64,000 nt of DNA from Microvirga sp. ACRRW (GTDB lineage: Bacteria > Pseudomonadota > Alphaproteobacteria > Rhizobiales > Beijerinckiaceae), in contig NZ_JAKRNJ010000002.1 of assembly GCF_022346925.1 (NCBI RefSeq), positions 434,001 through 498,000 of the forward strand. Reading direction: 5' to 3'. A program made the translations under genes and the position numbers. The notes beneath the pieces were generated by a model, which worked only from the letters and a program-made list of their open reading frames with translations, was not told the origin of the DNA and searched no databases. Below are positions 7,666-16,271 of the stretch, piece by piece (the stretch's first letter is position 1; each line of letters starts with the position of its first letter).

Positions 7666-9858
7666 TCAGATGACGAGGAAGTCGGCGGCGGTCATCTCCA
7701 AGTTCTTGGGTAGCTGGGCGATCTTGATCAGGCCGGCCTTTTTGCCCGAGCCGTCGGCATCGTAGAAGAGCGCGCCGGTCTTGTCGTTGTAGACGATGAA
7801 GTCATTCTTATCCCCGGCCTTGGTGCCGATCTTGAAGAACGACTTGTTGAGCTTGCCCGTCTTGGTCAGCTTGGTGAAGATCGCGTTGTCCAGGCGGATC
7901 GTGTCGTCACGCACCGAGAAGTCCTTGAGCGTGTCGACGTTCTTGCTCTTGTGGAGCGCCGTGCTGAACACGAACGCGTCCTTGCCCGTGCCGCCATAGA
8001 GCACGTCGTTGCCGAGCCCGCCATCGATGACGTCGTTGCCGCCATTGCCCTTGATGGTGTTCTTGCCCGCGTTGCCGATGATGGTGTTCGACGCTTCATT
8101 GCCGGTCAGATTGATGGCGCTCGCGCCGTCGCCGATCAGCTTCTCGACATGGGTGCCGAGCGTATAGCTGATGCGGGAATGGACCGTGTCGGTGCCGCCG
8201 GACTTGGCCTCGATCACTTTGTCGGACTTGTGGTTGACGTAATAGACGTCGTTGCCCTTGCCACCCTCCATGCGGTCCGCGCCGCCTGCGCCGTCCAGCG
8301 TGTCGTTGCCGCCGTTGCCGGTCAGCGTATCGGCTCCGGCATTGCCGGTCAGGGCGTTGGCGGCATTGTTGCCGGTGAGCTTGATCGCAGCCGTGCCCGA
8401 TGCAGTGAGGTTTTCCAACGCCGAGGTGTTGCTCAAGGTATAATGCGATGCGACGATCAGCGTGTCGTTGCCACCCGCATCGAGGATGATGTCCTCGACG
8501 TCGTAGGTGTATGTGTCGTCGCCTGCGCCGCCGTCGAGGGTGTCGACACCGGTGCCGCCGATGAGCGTGTCGTTGCCGTTGCCACCGACGAGCTTGTCGT
8601 TGCCTGCTGCACCGTTCAGGTGATCGTTGAAGGTAGAGCCGTAATACTCATCGTTGTTAGATGTGCCTGGAAGCGTGATGCCCGCCGCGCGACCGTCAAC
8701 GATCTGGCCGCGCACATTGGCGCCGTCGGTCCCATCGGATGTATCCCACGTGATGATCACACGGCCATCGGCCAGGGTCGAGATATCGACGCTTTCAAGG
8801 TTACGGCCCGAGATTTGGCCGAGCTTCATGTTCGTGCCGGTTTTGTTGCCATTGGCGTCGAAAGAAATCATGCCGACATCGAACAGGTCATCTACTGAGG
8901 GCTCTGATTTCATGGTGGACACGAGAGAAACGGCAAAGCCTCCATTGGGCAAAGCCGTCGCACCGTTTATATATTGGAAGGCTGTATCCGAGCCGCTGAT
9001 GCTGATCTCGACACTGAACTTGCTCCCGTCGGAATTGTAGATCTGTGCCTTGTTGGAGAAGCTCGGCCTAGATGCGCCCTCAGGAAATACCATGGCCACC
9101 CAGGTGACGACGTAACGGCTATCCGAGAGGCTCGTTACATTCAGGTCGCTAGCGAGCGTATCCGGGTTTGAAATAAGGAATTCCGCCGACGGCTCCCGCC
9201 CATCGTTGTAAAAAGTTCTGCCGTAGATTTTGAAATCGGATACATTGAATACTCTGTAGCCATCAGCCGAAGCAATGACGGTAGTGATGCCATATGTTTG
9301 TTGGACTGCAACTTCTGCTCCAGCATGAAAGCCCTGAGCATCGAACACCTGAGCGTAAGCGTAACCTGTCTGCATATCCCTGAAGGTAATGACGAAGCCA
9401 CCATTCGCGAGCGCGGCGACTGATTGCTTCTCCTGCAGACCGTCCTTCATGGTGCCATTGACTTGAAAGTCCGCGTCGCCACCCGGCGCTCCCGTCCGGT
9501 TGAAGGCGGTGCCGTCCGCGCTGAAGATACGGGCGCGGATACCTGCGGACGACGGATCGTCCGTCTCACTAAGATCCGTCCAGGCCACTACAAAGCGTCC
9601 ATCGGCGAGAACCGTAACAGTCGGCTCATACTGATCGCCCTCAGGCGTGGAATTGACGATGAACTCACCGCCGCGCTTGCTGCCGTCGGCATTGAAGAGT
9701 TGGCCGCGAATGGCGTTCGGATCCTCGCCTTCTCCGCTTGAATCCTGCCAAACGGCTACGAAAGAGCCATCCACGAAAGCTGCGACTTTCATATTCGCTT
9801 GACGGCCTTTGGTCGTGCTGACGCCGAACGGATTGCCCCAAGGTGCTGGTGTGGCCAT
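7666..9858 (-). CDS. RTX-type secreted protein with N-terminal beta-propeller-like repeats (730 aa)
   Basis: Residues 1-~400 carry at least five diverged blade-like repeats, each ending in a pattern such as ADGRFVVAWTD, ANGGFVITF or LADGRVIITW. The C-terminal half has several blocks of calcium-binding nonapeptides (GGNGNDTLIGGTGVDTL and similar). It ends in a hydrophobic tail, TAADFLVI, typical of type I secretion signals. There is no Sec signal. The protein is probably exported by an ABC/HlyD/TolC system, but no such genes lie in the window. It shares its last ~90 residues with the next RTX gene. Function is unknown; adhesion or extracellular matrix roles are guesses. Confidence 0.9.
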   Translation of the reverse strand: MATPAPWGNPFGVSTTKGRQANMKVAAFVDGSFVAVWQDSSGEGEDPNAIRGQLFNADGSKRGGEFIVNSTPEGDQYEPTVTVLADGRFVVAWTDLSETDDPSSAGIRARIFSADGTAFNRTGAPGGDADFQVNGTMKDGLQEKQSVAALANGGFVITFRDMQTGYAYAQVFDAQGFHAGAEVAVQQTYGITTVIASADGYRVFNVSDFKIYGRTFYNDGREPSAEFLISNPDTLASDLNVTSLSDSRYVVTWVAMVFPEGASRPSFSNKAQIYNSDGSKFSVEISISGSDTAFQYINGATALPNGGFAVSLVSTMKSEPSVDDLFDVGMISFDANGNKTGTNMKLGQISGRNLESVDISTLADGRVIITWDTSDGTDGANVRGQIVDGRAAGITLPGTSNNDEYYGSTFNDHLNGAAGNDKLVGGNGNDTLIGGTGVDTLDGGAGDDTYTYDVEDIILDAGGNDTLIVASHYTLSNTSALENLTASGTAAIKLTGNNAANALTGNAGADTLTGNGGNDTLDGAGGADRMEGGKGNDVYYVNHKSDKVIEAKSGGTDTVHSRISYTLGTHVEKLIGDGASAINLTGNEASNTIIGNAGKNTIKGNGGNDVIDGGLGNDVLYGGTGKDAFVFSTALHKSKNVDTLKDFSVRDDTIRLDNAIFTKLTKTGKLNKSFFKIGTKAGDKNDFIVYNDKTGALFYDADGSGKKAGLIKIAQLPKNLEMTAADFLVI

Positions 9859-9865
9859 GATCTTC

Positions 9866-9877
9866 CCTTACGTAAGG
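9866..9877. promoter_or_regulatory. Perfect 12-bp palindrome overlapping the RTX gene's ribosome-binding site
   Basis: CCTTACGTAAGG lies eight bases upstream of the 730-aa RTX start and includes part of the AAGGGAAG Shine-Dalgarno. It could be an operator or could mask the ribosome site in the mRNA. The surrounding stretch is AT-rich (TATATAA nearby) and is probably the promoter region. Confidence 0.3.
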
Positions 9878-10014
9878 TCTATTGTGTAAGCTTAACTATA
9901 TAATGTATGGGATTATCCTCCCTCTTCCGCAAAGGCAAGGGAGCAGGCCATTCCGGCAGCCCTACCTTCAAGACCATGAGACCGAGCGTCTGACAGCCGC
10001 ATGACCCGCCCAAG

Positions 10015-10050
10015 AAAAACGGGCTGCCTCGCGAGAAGCAGCCCGTTCTT
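10015..10050 (-). terminator. Terminator of the 989-aa RTX gene
   Basis: Reading leftward, ACGGGCTGC and GCAGCCCGT form a perfect stem around a TTCTCGCGAG-like loop, followed by TTTTTC. It lies 27 bases beyond the stop of the upstream RTX gene, so the two RTX genes are probably separate transcription units. Confidence 0.75.
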
Positions 10051-10076
10051 CGTCAATCGTGTTGGAGCTAGAGACC

Positions 10077-13046
10077 TCAGATGACGAGGAAGTCGGCGTG
10101 GGTCATCTTCAGCTTCTTGCCGAGCGTTGCGATCTTGATCGCAGCGCCTGCGCCCGAGCCGTCGGCATCGTAATAGAGGATGCCCTTCTTGTTGTCGTAG
10201 ATGATGTAGTCGTCCGCGCCCTTCGCCTTCGGGCCGATGGTGAAGAACGACTTGTTGAGCTTGCCGGTCTTGACGAGCGACTTGAAGATCGCGTTGTCCA
10301 GGCGGATCGTGTCGTCCTTGACCGAGAAGTCCTTGATCGTGTCCACGTTCGAGCCTCTGTCAAAGCCCTTGCTGAACACGAACGAGTCCTTGCCGGACCC
10401 ACCATAGAGCACGTCGTTGCCGTACCCGCCGTCGATGATGTCGTTGCCGGCCTGGCCCTTGATCGTGCTCTTGCCGTCATTGCCGACGATCTTGTTGTTC
10501 AGCGAGTTACCGGTCAAAGACAGAGCCGAAGAGCCGGCGCCCGTGAGGTTCTCCACGTAAGCCCCGAGGGTGTAGCTGATGCCGGTCGTCACCATGTCAG
10601 CCTTGCCGCCGTTGGCGGTCTCGATCACCTTGTCCTTCTTGTTGTCGACGAAGTAGCTGTCGTTGCCCGTGCCGCCGGTCATGGTATCGGCGCCTGACGC
10701 GCCGACCAGGGTATCGTTTCCTGCGCCGCCATTGAGCTTGTCGTTGCCGACATTGCCGTTGAGGTGGTTATTGACGGAGTTGCCCGTGAGCGTGAGTCCC
10801 TTCGCGCTGAAGATCCAGCCCCATTCCACGTTGGTGCCGAGGGTGTAGTTGATCTTGGTCACGACCTGATCGTAGTAGCCGCCACCTTTACCCTCCACGA
10901 CAACGTCCTTGGCATTGTCGACATAATAGGTGTCGCTGTCGTTGCCACCCTCCATGCGGTCGGCACCCGTGCCGCCGTCGAGCGTATCGTTGCCTGCGCC
11001 GCCAATGATGGTGTTGGCGCCGCTGTTGCCCTCGATGTTGTTGTTCAGGCTGTTGCCGGTCAGCGTAAGGTTGCCCGAGCCGGTGGCCTGAAGATTCTCG
11101 ATGTTGTCTCCAAGCGTGTAGTTGAAGCCAACGATGATCTTGTCGGTGCCTTGTCCTGCCAATTCCGTGACGCGATCGCCTGCGCTGCCGACATAATAGG
11201 TGTCGTCGCCCAAGCCGCCGGCCATGGTATCGTTGCCGTCGCCGCCATTGATCGTGTTGTTGGCGCTGTTGCCGTTGATCGTGTTGGCGAGCCCGTTGCC
11301 GGTGAGGGTGATCGCCGCCGTTCCGACGGCCGTCAGGTTCTCGACATTCGCGGCAAGGGTATGGCTGAACGAGGTGATGACCCGGTCCGTGCCTTCGCCC
11401 GCACCTTCGACGATGGTGTCGAGGTTGTCGGCATAATAGGTATCGTTGCCGAGGCCGCCCTTCAGCACGTTCGCGGCTGCGTTGCCGGTGATCGTGTTGT
11501 CGAGAGCGTTACCCGTGAGGTTGATGGCGTTGGTACCTTCGGCCAGGATATTCTCGACATGGTCGGACAGGGTATAGCTGGCAGTCGTCTTGACCAGATC
11601 CGTGCCGCCGCCCGCGAGTTCGACGATTACGTCGGCAGTGTTATCGACATGGTAGGTGTCATTGCCAACACCACCTTCCATCGTATCAACGCCAGCGCCG
11701 CCATCGAGCGTATCGTCGCCCAATCCGGTCCCCGATCCGCCATAGAGCTTGTCGTTGCCGTCACGGCCCAGAAGCTCATCGTTGCCGAAAGCGCCGCCGC
11801 TGAGCGTATCGCCCAGCGCAGAGCCGATCAGCTGGTCGTTGGCATCCGAGCCATCATCTTGGAAGCCCTTGAAACGCGCGTCGATCACGCGGCCACGGAT
11901 GCCGGAGGGATCGTGCGGAGAAGTGGGGATGTTCTCGTTCCAGGATGCAATGAGGCGACCGTCGCGAAGCTCGATAAGCGTGGGAGCGAAACGCAAGCCA
12001 GCGGGTACATCGCTCTCGTTGGCGACGATCTGCGTTGCGACTGCATTCCTGTTCTCATCATAAACGGCAACCATGACACGAGCGGCGCCAGGCTCGCTGC
12101 TATCGAGATAGGAGATAGCAAATCCACCTTGACGGAGCATGGTCACGCTCGGGCTTGTCTGATTGCCCACATTGGCACTTACGGTGATCGGAGTGCCGAC
12201 AAGGGTAGAAGTGCCGTCGCTGTTTACCTCCAGGACCTGTGCCATGATATCATGGCCCGTCCCGCTAGAACTGGGAGTCGTCCAAGTGACGACGACACGT
12301 CCATCATGCAAAGCTGCCGCGCTTGGGGAGGTGTTCTTCGCGTACTCGATGGACCATGTCCAGGCGCCACGATTAGTGACGGTGGTTCCATCCGCAATGA
12401 TGATCTGCGCTCGCAGCGTATGGGAAACCTCGCTACCGAGAGAGCTGTCTGTCACGAACGAGACGAAAATATTGTCGTCCAACGCGATGAGACCAGCGCT
12501 CTTCTCTTCACTAAACGTAGCAAAGGATTCGCCTCCGTAGGCGGTGCCGGTTTCATCGAAGAAAGCGATTTTTGCATCTGCTCCCCTGGGGCCACTTGAA
12601 GCATCGCCCTCGGTATAATTGACAGCAAACCCGCCGTTTTTGTCGGCGATGACCTTCGGGGTCTGCAGCGGCGCGGCGCTTGAGGCGATGACGAAATCGT
12701 CGTCTACAGGATTGCCATCGGCGCCAAAAATACGGCCGAGAATCCGGTTCGGCTCAGCGCTTGTGGCATCGATGTTTTGCCAGACATACAGAATGCGGCC
12801 GTCGCTCAGGACAGTCATTACGGGCTTGCTATGCTCGCCGCTGCTCGTATTGATTTGGATCTGAGGGCCGGCAGGAGCCGCGCCGCTATAGAAGCGCTGA
12901 GCATAGATCGTGCTGACCGCGCCGTTTTGATGCTCCCAGACAGCCATGAATTGGCCATTGCTGAGCGCATGGAGTTGAACGCCTTCTTGTTCGCCGTCCT
13001 TGACGGAATTGACGGAAAACTCGCTCCATTTAATGACCGATACCAT
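10077..13046 (-). CDS. RTX-type secreted protein, larger paralogue (989 aa)
   Basis: The architecture matches the 730-residue neighbour. An N-terminal ~400-residue region has blade-like repeats ending in SNGQFMAVWEH, SDGRILYVWQN, HDGRVVVTWTT and RDGRLIASWNE. Six or so RTX blocks follow in ~90-residue units (YTLxxxVENL, LTGNxxxNxxxGN, GGxGNDTxxGGxGxD, YYVD). The tail reads MTHADFLVI. Calcium binding and type I secretion are inferred from family knowledge. The start ATG 13046 has a strong GAAGGGGG Shine-Dalgarno, and AT-rich sequence upstream (to 13100) suits a promoter. The two genes probably arose by duplication and changed repeat number. Confidence 0.9.
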   Translation of the reverse strand: MVSVIKWSEFSVNSVKDGEQEGVQLHALSNGQFMAVWEHQNGAVSTIYAQRFYSGAAPAGPQIQINTSSGEHSKPVMTVLSDGRILYVWQNIDATSAEPNRILGRIFGADGNPVDDDFVIASSAAPLQTPKVIADKNGGFAVNYTEGDASSGPRGADAKIAFFDETGTAYGGESFATFSEEKSAGLIALDDNIFVSFVTDSSLGSEVSHTLRAQIIIADGTTVTNRGAWTWSIEYAKNTSPSAAALHDGRVVVTWTTPSSSGTGHDIMAQVLEVNSDGTSTLVGTPITVSANVGNQTSPSVTMLRQGGFAISYLDSSEPGAARVMVAVYDENRNAVATQIVANESDVPAGLRFAPTLIELRDGRLIASWNENIPTSPHDPSGIRGRVIDARFKGFQDDGSDANDQLIGSALGDTLSGGAFGNDELLGRDGNDKLYGGSGTGLGDDTLDGGAGVDTMEGGVGNDTYHVDNTADVIVELAGGGTDLVKTTASYTLSDHVENILAEGTNAINLTGNALDNTITGNAAANVLKGGLGNDTYYADNLDTIVEGAGEGTDRVITSFSHTLAANVENLTAVGTAAITLTGNGLANTINGNSANNTINGGDGNDTMAGGLGDDTYYVGSAGDRVTELAGQGTDKIIVGFNYTLGDNIENLQATGSGNLTLTGNSLNNNIEGNSGANTIIGGAGNDTLDGGTGADRMEGGNDSDTYYVDNAKDVVVEGKGGGYYDQVVTKINYTLGTNVEWGWIFSAKGLTLTGNSVNNHLNGNVGNDKLNGGAGNDTLVGASGADTMTGGTGNDSYFVDNKKDKVIETANGGKADMVTTGISYTLGAYVENLTGAGSSALSLTGNSLNNKIVGNDGKSTIKGQAGNDIIDGGYGNDVLYGGSGKDSFVFSKGFDRGSNVDTIKDFSVKDDTIRLDNAIFKSLVKTGKLNKSFFTIGPKAKGADDYIIYDNKKGILYYDADGSGAGAAIKIATLGKKLKMTHADFLVI

Positions 13047-13169
13047 TGAAGCCCCCTTCTAAATTGCTCGGTATATAACTTTATATCGTAGCTTTATGGG
13101 GTGTGTTGGAGGGCGAATGCAAGGGGCTCAAACCTTTGCCCATCTTAGATTTGCAGAAATGCAAAGAAT

Positions 13170-14177
13170 TTAAGGATTCTTGCCTGATAGGCCCAGCATT
13201 TTCACGATTTCGCTTGCACCGGCGTCTGGGGACAAAGCCCCTTCTGCGATAGCCTTCTCGATCTCCGGCACCCGCTTCTTCAGAATCGGATCATGCGTCA
13301 GCCGCTCGTGCAGGCGCTCATGGACGAGGGCCCACATCCATTTCTGGTCCTGTCCGCGCCGCTTCGCGGCAAGCTCGCCGGTCGCCTCCAGGCGCTTGCG
13401 GTGGTCCTGAACCTTGGACCAGATGTCATCGAGGCCCTGGCCCGTTAGGCCGGAGATCGTCAGCACTGGCGGCGTCCAGGTGGGGGAGGCGGGGGCCAGG
13501 ATGTGGAGGGCGGCCTTGTATTCGGCGGCGGCGGCTTTCGCATTCATGCCGGCATCGTCGGCCTTGTTGACGGCGATGAGGTCGGCGAGTTCCAGAATAC
13601 CCTTCTTGATGCCCTGCAACTCGTCGCCCGCGCCCGGCAGCATGAGCACGAGAAAGAAATCGGTGAGGTCGGCGACCGCCGTCTCGGATTGCCCGACGCC
13701 GACCGTTTCCACGAGGATCACGTCGAAGCCAGCAGCCTCGCAGAGCAGCATGGTCTCGCGGGTCTTGGCGGCGACACCGCCAAGCGTTCCGGAGGAGGGG
13801 GAGGGGCGGATGAAGGCGTTCGGATCGGTAGCGAGCCGGGCCATGCGTGTCTTGTCGCCGAGGATCGCGCCGCCCGTGCGGGTGGAGCTGGGATCGACGG
13901 CGAGCACGGCGACCTTGTGGCCTTTTTCCGTGAGCATGCTGCCGAGAGAGTCGATGGCAGTGGACTTGCCGACGCCCGGCACCCCGGTGATGCCGATGCG
14001 CACAGCCTTGCCGGTGCGGGGCATCAGCTCTTGCAGCAGGGCGCGGGCAGCCTCCCGATGGTCGGCGCGGCGGGATTCCATGAGGGTAATGGCGCGCGCG
14101 AGCGCGGCGCGGTCGCCCCGCGCCACGGCTTCCGCCGTCACAGCCGTCTTTTTGTGAGATCCCCCGGTCATGAGCAT
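13170..14177 (-). CDS. meaB: Methylmalonyl-CoA mutase-associated GTPase MeaB
   Basis: The product is 335 residues from ATG 14177; ATG 14171 is also possible, and the open frame upstream of it overlaps the next gene. This G3E-type GTPase protects and reactivates the B12 enzyme methylmalonyl-CoA mutase and gates cofactor loading. The P-loop is [12 protein letters not shown] (~62-73). [20 protein letters not shown] is the MeaB/ArgK switch signature, followed by ETVGVGQSE and the base-specificity NKAD. Both mutase subunits are encoded a few kb downstream (18.5-23.2 kb), which supports the assignment. It lies just after a DUF3750 gene on the same strand and may be cotranscribed. Confidence 0.95.
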   Translation of the reverse strand: MLMTGGSHKKTAVTAEAVARGDRAALARAITLMESRRADHREAARALLQELMPRTGKAVRIGITGVPGVGKSTAIDSLGSMLTEKGHKVAVLAVDPSSTRTGGAILGDKTRMARLATDPNAFIRPSPSSGTLGGVAAKTRETMLLCEAAGFDVILVETVGVGQSETAVADLTDFFLVLMLPGAGDELQGIKKGILELADLIAVNKADDAGMNAKAAAAEYKAALHILAPASPTWTPPVLTISGLTGQGLDDIWSKVQDHRKRLEATGELAAKRRGQDQKWMWALVHERLHERLTHDPILKKRVPEIEKAIAEGALSPDAGASEIVKMLGLSGKNP

Positions 14178-14203
14178 AGCTGTACCGGATTCGGATCGGG
14201 CTT

Positions 14204-14959
14204 TCACCACGTGATCGGGTCCATCCCGATCCGTCCCCAAGCGGGAATCTTGACGGCCGGGCGGCGGATGTCGATTCCGGCGACCAGCCCCATGAAGTCC
14301 AGCTCGACGCCTTCGACCCAGCCCAGGGCGAAACCAGCATAGCCCGCAAGGGAAATCTGGATGCCGGTGCGGCTGGGCGTGAGGCCAACGAGGTCCTGCA
14401 GCGGACGCCAATCCTTGCCGAGGGCCGTCGGCGGCAGGGCCGCGTCGAGGTCCGGCACAGCGCGCAGCACATGGGCCACGAAGGTGTTGGAGTTGGGGCC
14501 CGGCCAGGCGTTGTAAGCGCCGTAAGAAGAATAGGGATAGCTCGCGACAGCGTTGCGGATCTGCGGAATCAGGCGCTCGGCGGCCTCGCCCTCGATGATC
14601 GCGACCGGATGCGGAGCATTACCGAACCAGCGCCCGTCCGGAGCCCATCCGTTGGTGCGCACGGGGCTGCCCCAGCCGACCTTGTCGTAGCGGGTATACT
14701 GCCCGGCTCCGGCCTCCTTCACCACGACCCAGGTGTGATGGGCGAAGATGCCACGCCAACGGCCCACTCGCGCCGCATAAACCGCCACGATGGCCTGGGG
14801 GTTCTCGGTCGCAGGCCGCAGCAGCTTCGCGCTCGACCAATCGGCAGCGCGCCAGCTGGGCGCGACATCCTCGCGCAGGGTCCACCACAGGGCATGAGCG
14901 CTCAGCGGAAAGATGAAAAGGCCGATGATGATGAGGACAATACGGGAGAGGGTAGCCAT
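14204..14959 (-). CDS. DUF3750 family membrane-anchored protein
   Basis: The 251-residue protein begins at ATG 14959 (the longer frame starts at TTG). Residues 3-24 form a hydrophobic N-terminal helix, either a signal or an anchor. The rest contains the conserved features of DUF3750: [16 protein letters not shown], a [18 protein letters not shown] stretch with Asn/Thr/His resembling the NlpC/P60-like papain fold, and [14 protein letters not shown] Cys usual at the catalytic spot is replaced by Asn-Thr, so peptidase activity is doubtful. It ends 26 bases before meaB. The function is unknown. Confidence 0.75.
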   Translation of the reverse strand: MATLSRIVLIIIGLFIFPLSAHALWWTLREDVAPSWRAADWSSAKLLRPATENPQAIVAVYAARVGRWRGIFAHHTWVVVKEAGAGQYTRYDKVGWGSPVRTNGWAPDGRWFGNAPHPVAIIEGEAAERLIPQIRNAVASYPYSSYGAYNAWPGPNSNTFVAHVLRAVPDLDAALPPTALGKDWRPLQDLVGLTPSRTGIQISLAGYAGFALGWVEGVELDFMGLVAGIDIRRPAVKIPAWGRIGMDPITW

Positions 14960-15136
14960 GGCACCAAAGTAACAAGGCTGAGCAAGGCCATTCAAGGCGC
15001 TGAATGGCGCGCTTCGTTCACCAATGGTTTACCTTGGATGTTGCGGAATGGGGGACATCGCCCGACTTTGCCTTGCGCATGCCATGATCGGTGGCAACAC
15101 AGCAGCAACCCTCTTACGGTTCGGTTCTCCCGCCTC

Positions 15137-16114
15137 ATGCAGCTTTCCATCTCCCGCCTCGCCGTCGTTTGCCTGACCGCTGTCGCCCTGTCTGGGTGTG
15201 TCGGCGACGATAATATCATGACGAGCCCGTTTGCCGCGCCCGCGCCGGGCCTGTCGAAGGACCCGAAGCTGCTGGTCGCGACCACGCGCATGCCGGCGGG
15301 CGATCCGCCGAGGAAACCCTGGTTCAGCAGCGAGCGCTCGCCCGAACTCGTCTTTGCGGAAGCACGCCTCACGCCGCCCTCCGACTCCCTCATCGGACGC
15401 TCAGGATGGAGCATTGCGAAGGTCGATTCCGTCACGCGCAGCAACGGCGCGCAGGCTTTCGCGCAAGCTGCCTTCGGGCGCGACCTGCTGCTCTACATTC
15501 ACGGCTATCGCGAGAGCTTCGAGACGGCGGCTGCTTCCACCATCGATCTGTCGGAGGGCATCAAGTTCCCTGGTGCAACGGGCCTCTTCACATGGCCCTC
15601 CGCTGCCTCGACCTTCAGCTATGTGGCGGATCGCGAGGCGGCCATGTGGTCGCGCGATGCCCTGGAGGATGTGCTTGCGGCTATTGCGAAAACTCCGAGC
15701 GGCGGGCGCATTCACATCGTCGCGCACAGCATGGGCACACTTTTGACACTCGAGTCCCTGCGCATGCTGCGCGGAGACGGCGGGGCGAACGCCATGGAGC
15801 GTATCGGCGCCATCGTGCTGGCAGCGCCTGACATCGACATCGACCTGTTCGCCCGCGGCCTGGAACGTCTGGGACCGGATGCGCAGAAAATCACGGTGAT
15901 CAGCTCCACCAACGACCGCGCGCTCGCCGTCTCAAGCCGCCTCGCCGGCGGCATCGTCCGCGCCGGTGCTGCGGATCGCGAGAGGCTGGAGGCACTCGGT
16001 GTTCGTGTGGCGGATGCCTCTGAATTCGGCGGCGGCATCATCAATCACGATCTCTTCCTGTCGAACCCGGAAGTGCAGCAGGTGGTGAAGCGCGCCATCG
16101 AGCGGGCGAGGTAG
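15137..16114 (+). CDS. Lipoprotein alpha/beta hydrolase (DUF900 family)
   Basis: The product is 325 residues from ATG 15137; the long open frame upstream is antisense to DUF3750. The signal peptide ends in a lipobox, VALSGC (Cys21), so it is probably a lipoprotein. The DUF900 alpha/beta hydrolase core shows DLLLYIHGYRESFE (oxyanion strand), then AHSMGT (~197) with the nucleophile Ser, and later an Asp (AAPDIDIDLF) and a late His (NHDLF). The substrate is unknown; esterase or lipase activity is a family-level inference. It is divergent from DUF3750 across ~180 bases that contain no other gene. Confidence 0.85.
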   Translation: MQLSISRLAVVCLTAVALSGCVGDDNIMTSPFAAPAPGLSKDPKLLVATTRMPAGDPPRKPWFSSERSPELVFAEARLTPPSDSLIGRSGWSIAKVDSVTRSNGAQAFAQAAFGRDLLLYIHGYRESFETAAASTIDLSEGIKFPGATGLFTWPSAASTFSYVADREAAMWSRDALEDVLAAIAKTPSGGRIHIVAHSMGTLLTLESLRMLRGDGGANAMERIGAIVLAAPDIDIDLFARGLERLGPDAQKITVISSTNDRALAVSSRLAGGIVRAGAADRERLEALGVRVADASEFGGGIINHDLFLSNPEVQQVVKRAIERAR

Positions 16115-16145
16115 CGCTTCACCTGCTGCTGCTGAGCTTCGCTCA

Positions 16146-16161
16146 TGTGATCTAAGTCACA
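16146..16161. promoter_or_regulatory. CRP-like palindrome upstream of adenylate cyclase gene
   Basis: TGTGATCTAAGTCACA is a perfect match to the TGTGA-N6-TCACA consensus of E. coli CRP sites, extended by AT on both sides. It lies 111 bases upstream of the heme-linked adenylate cyclase start, in a non-coding gap. Cyclic-AMP feedback on this gene is an inference; the regulator is not in the window. Confidence 0.55.
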
Positions 16162-16271
16162 CATCAAGCTCCGCTGCCCCGAAATACATCATCTTTTCCG
16201 CCGGAAAGGGTTGATCCGAACGGCTCTAGGGCAAAAGATCAGGTTTCCTCGTTCCACGATGAGGCCGATCC

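Noticed and set aside
7950..8640. Regular short repeats that at first resemble a CRISPR or satellite array
   Set aside because: They are codons of RTX nonapeptides in frame, with no constant repeat and no unique spacers.
10764..12599. A 611-codon open frame antisense to the larger RTX gene
   Set aside because: It is the repeat-driven mirror of RTX nonapeptides, rich in Val/Asp/Ala runs, with no family features.
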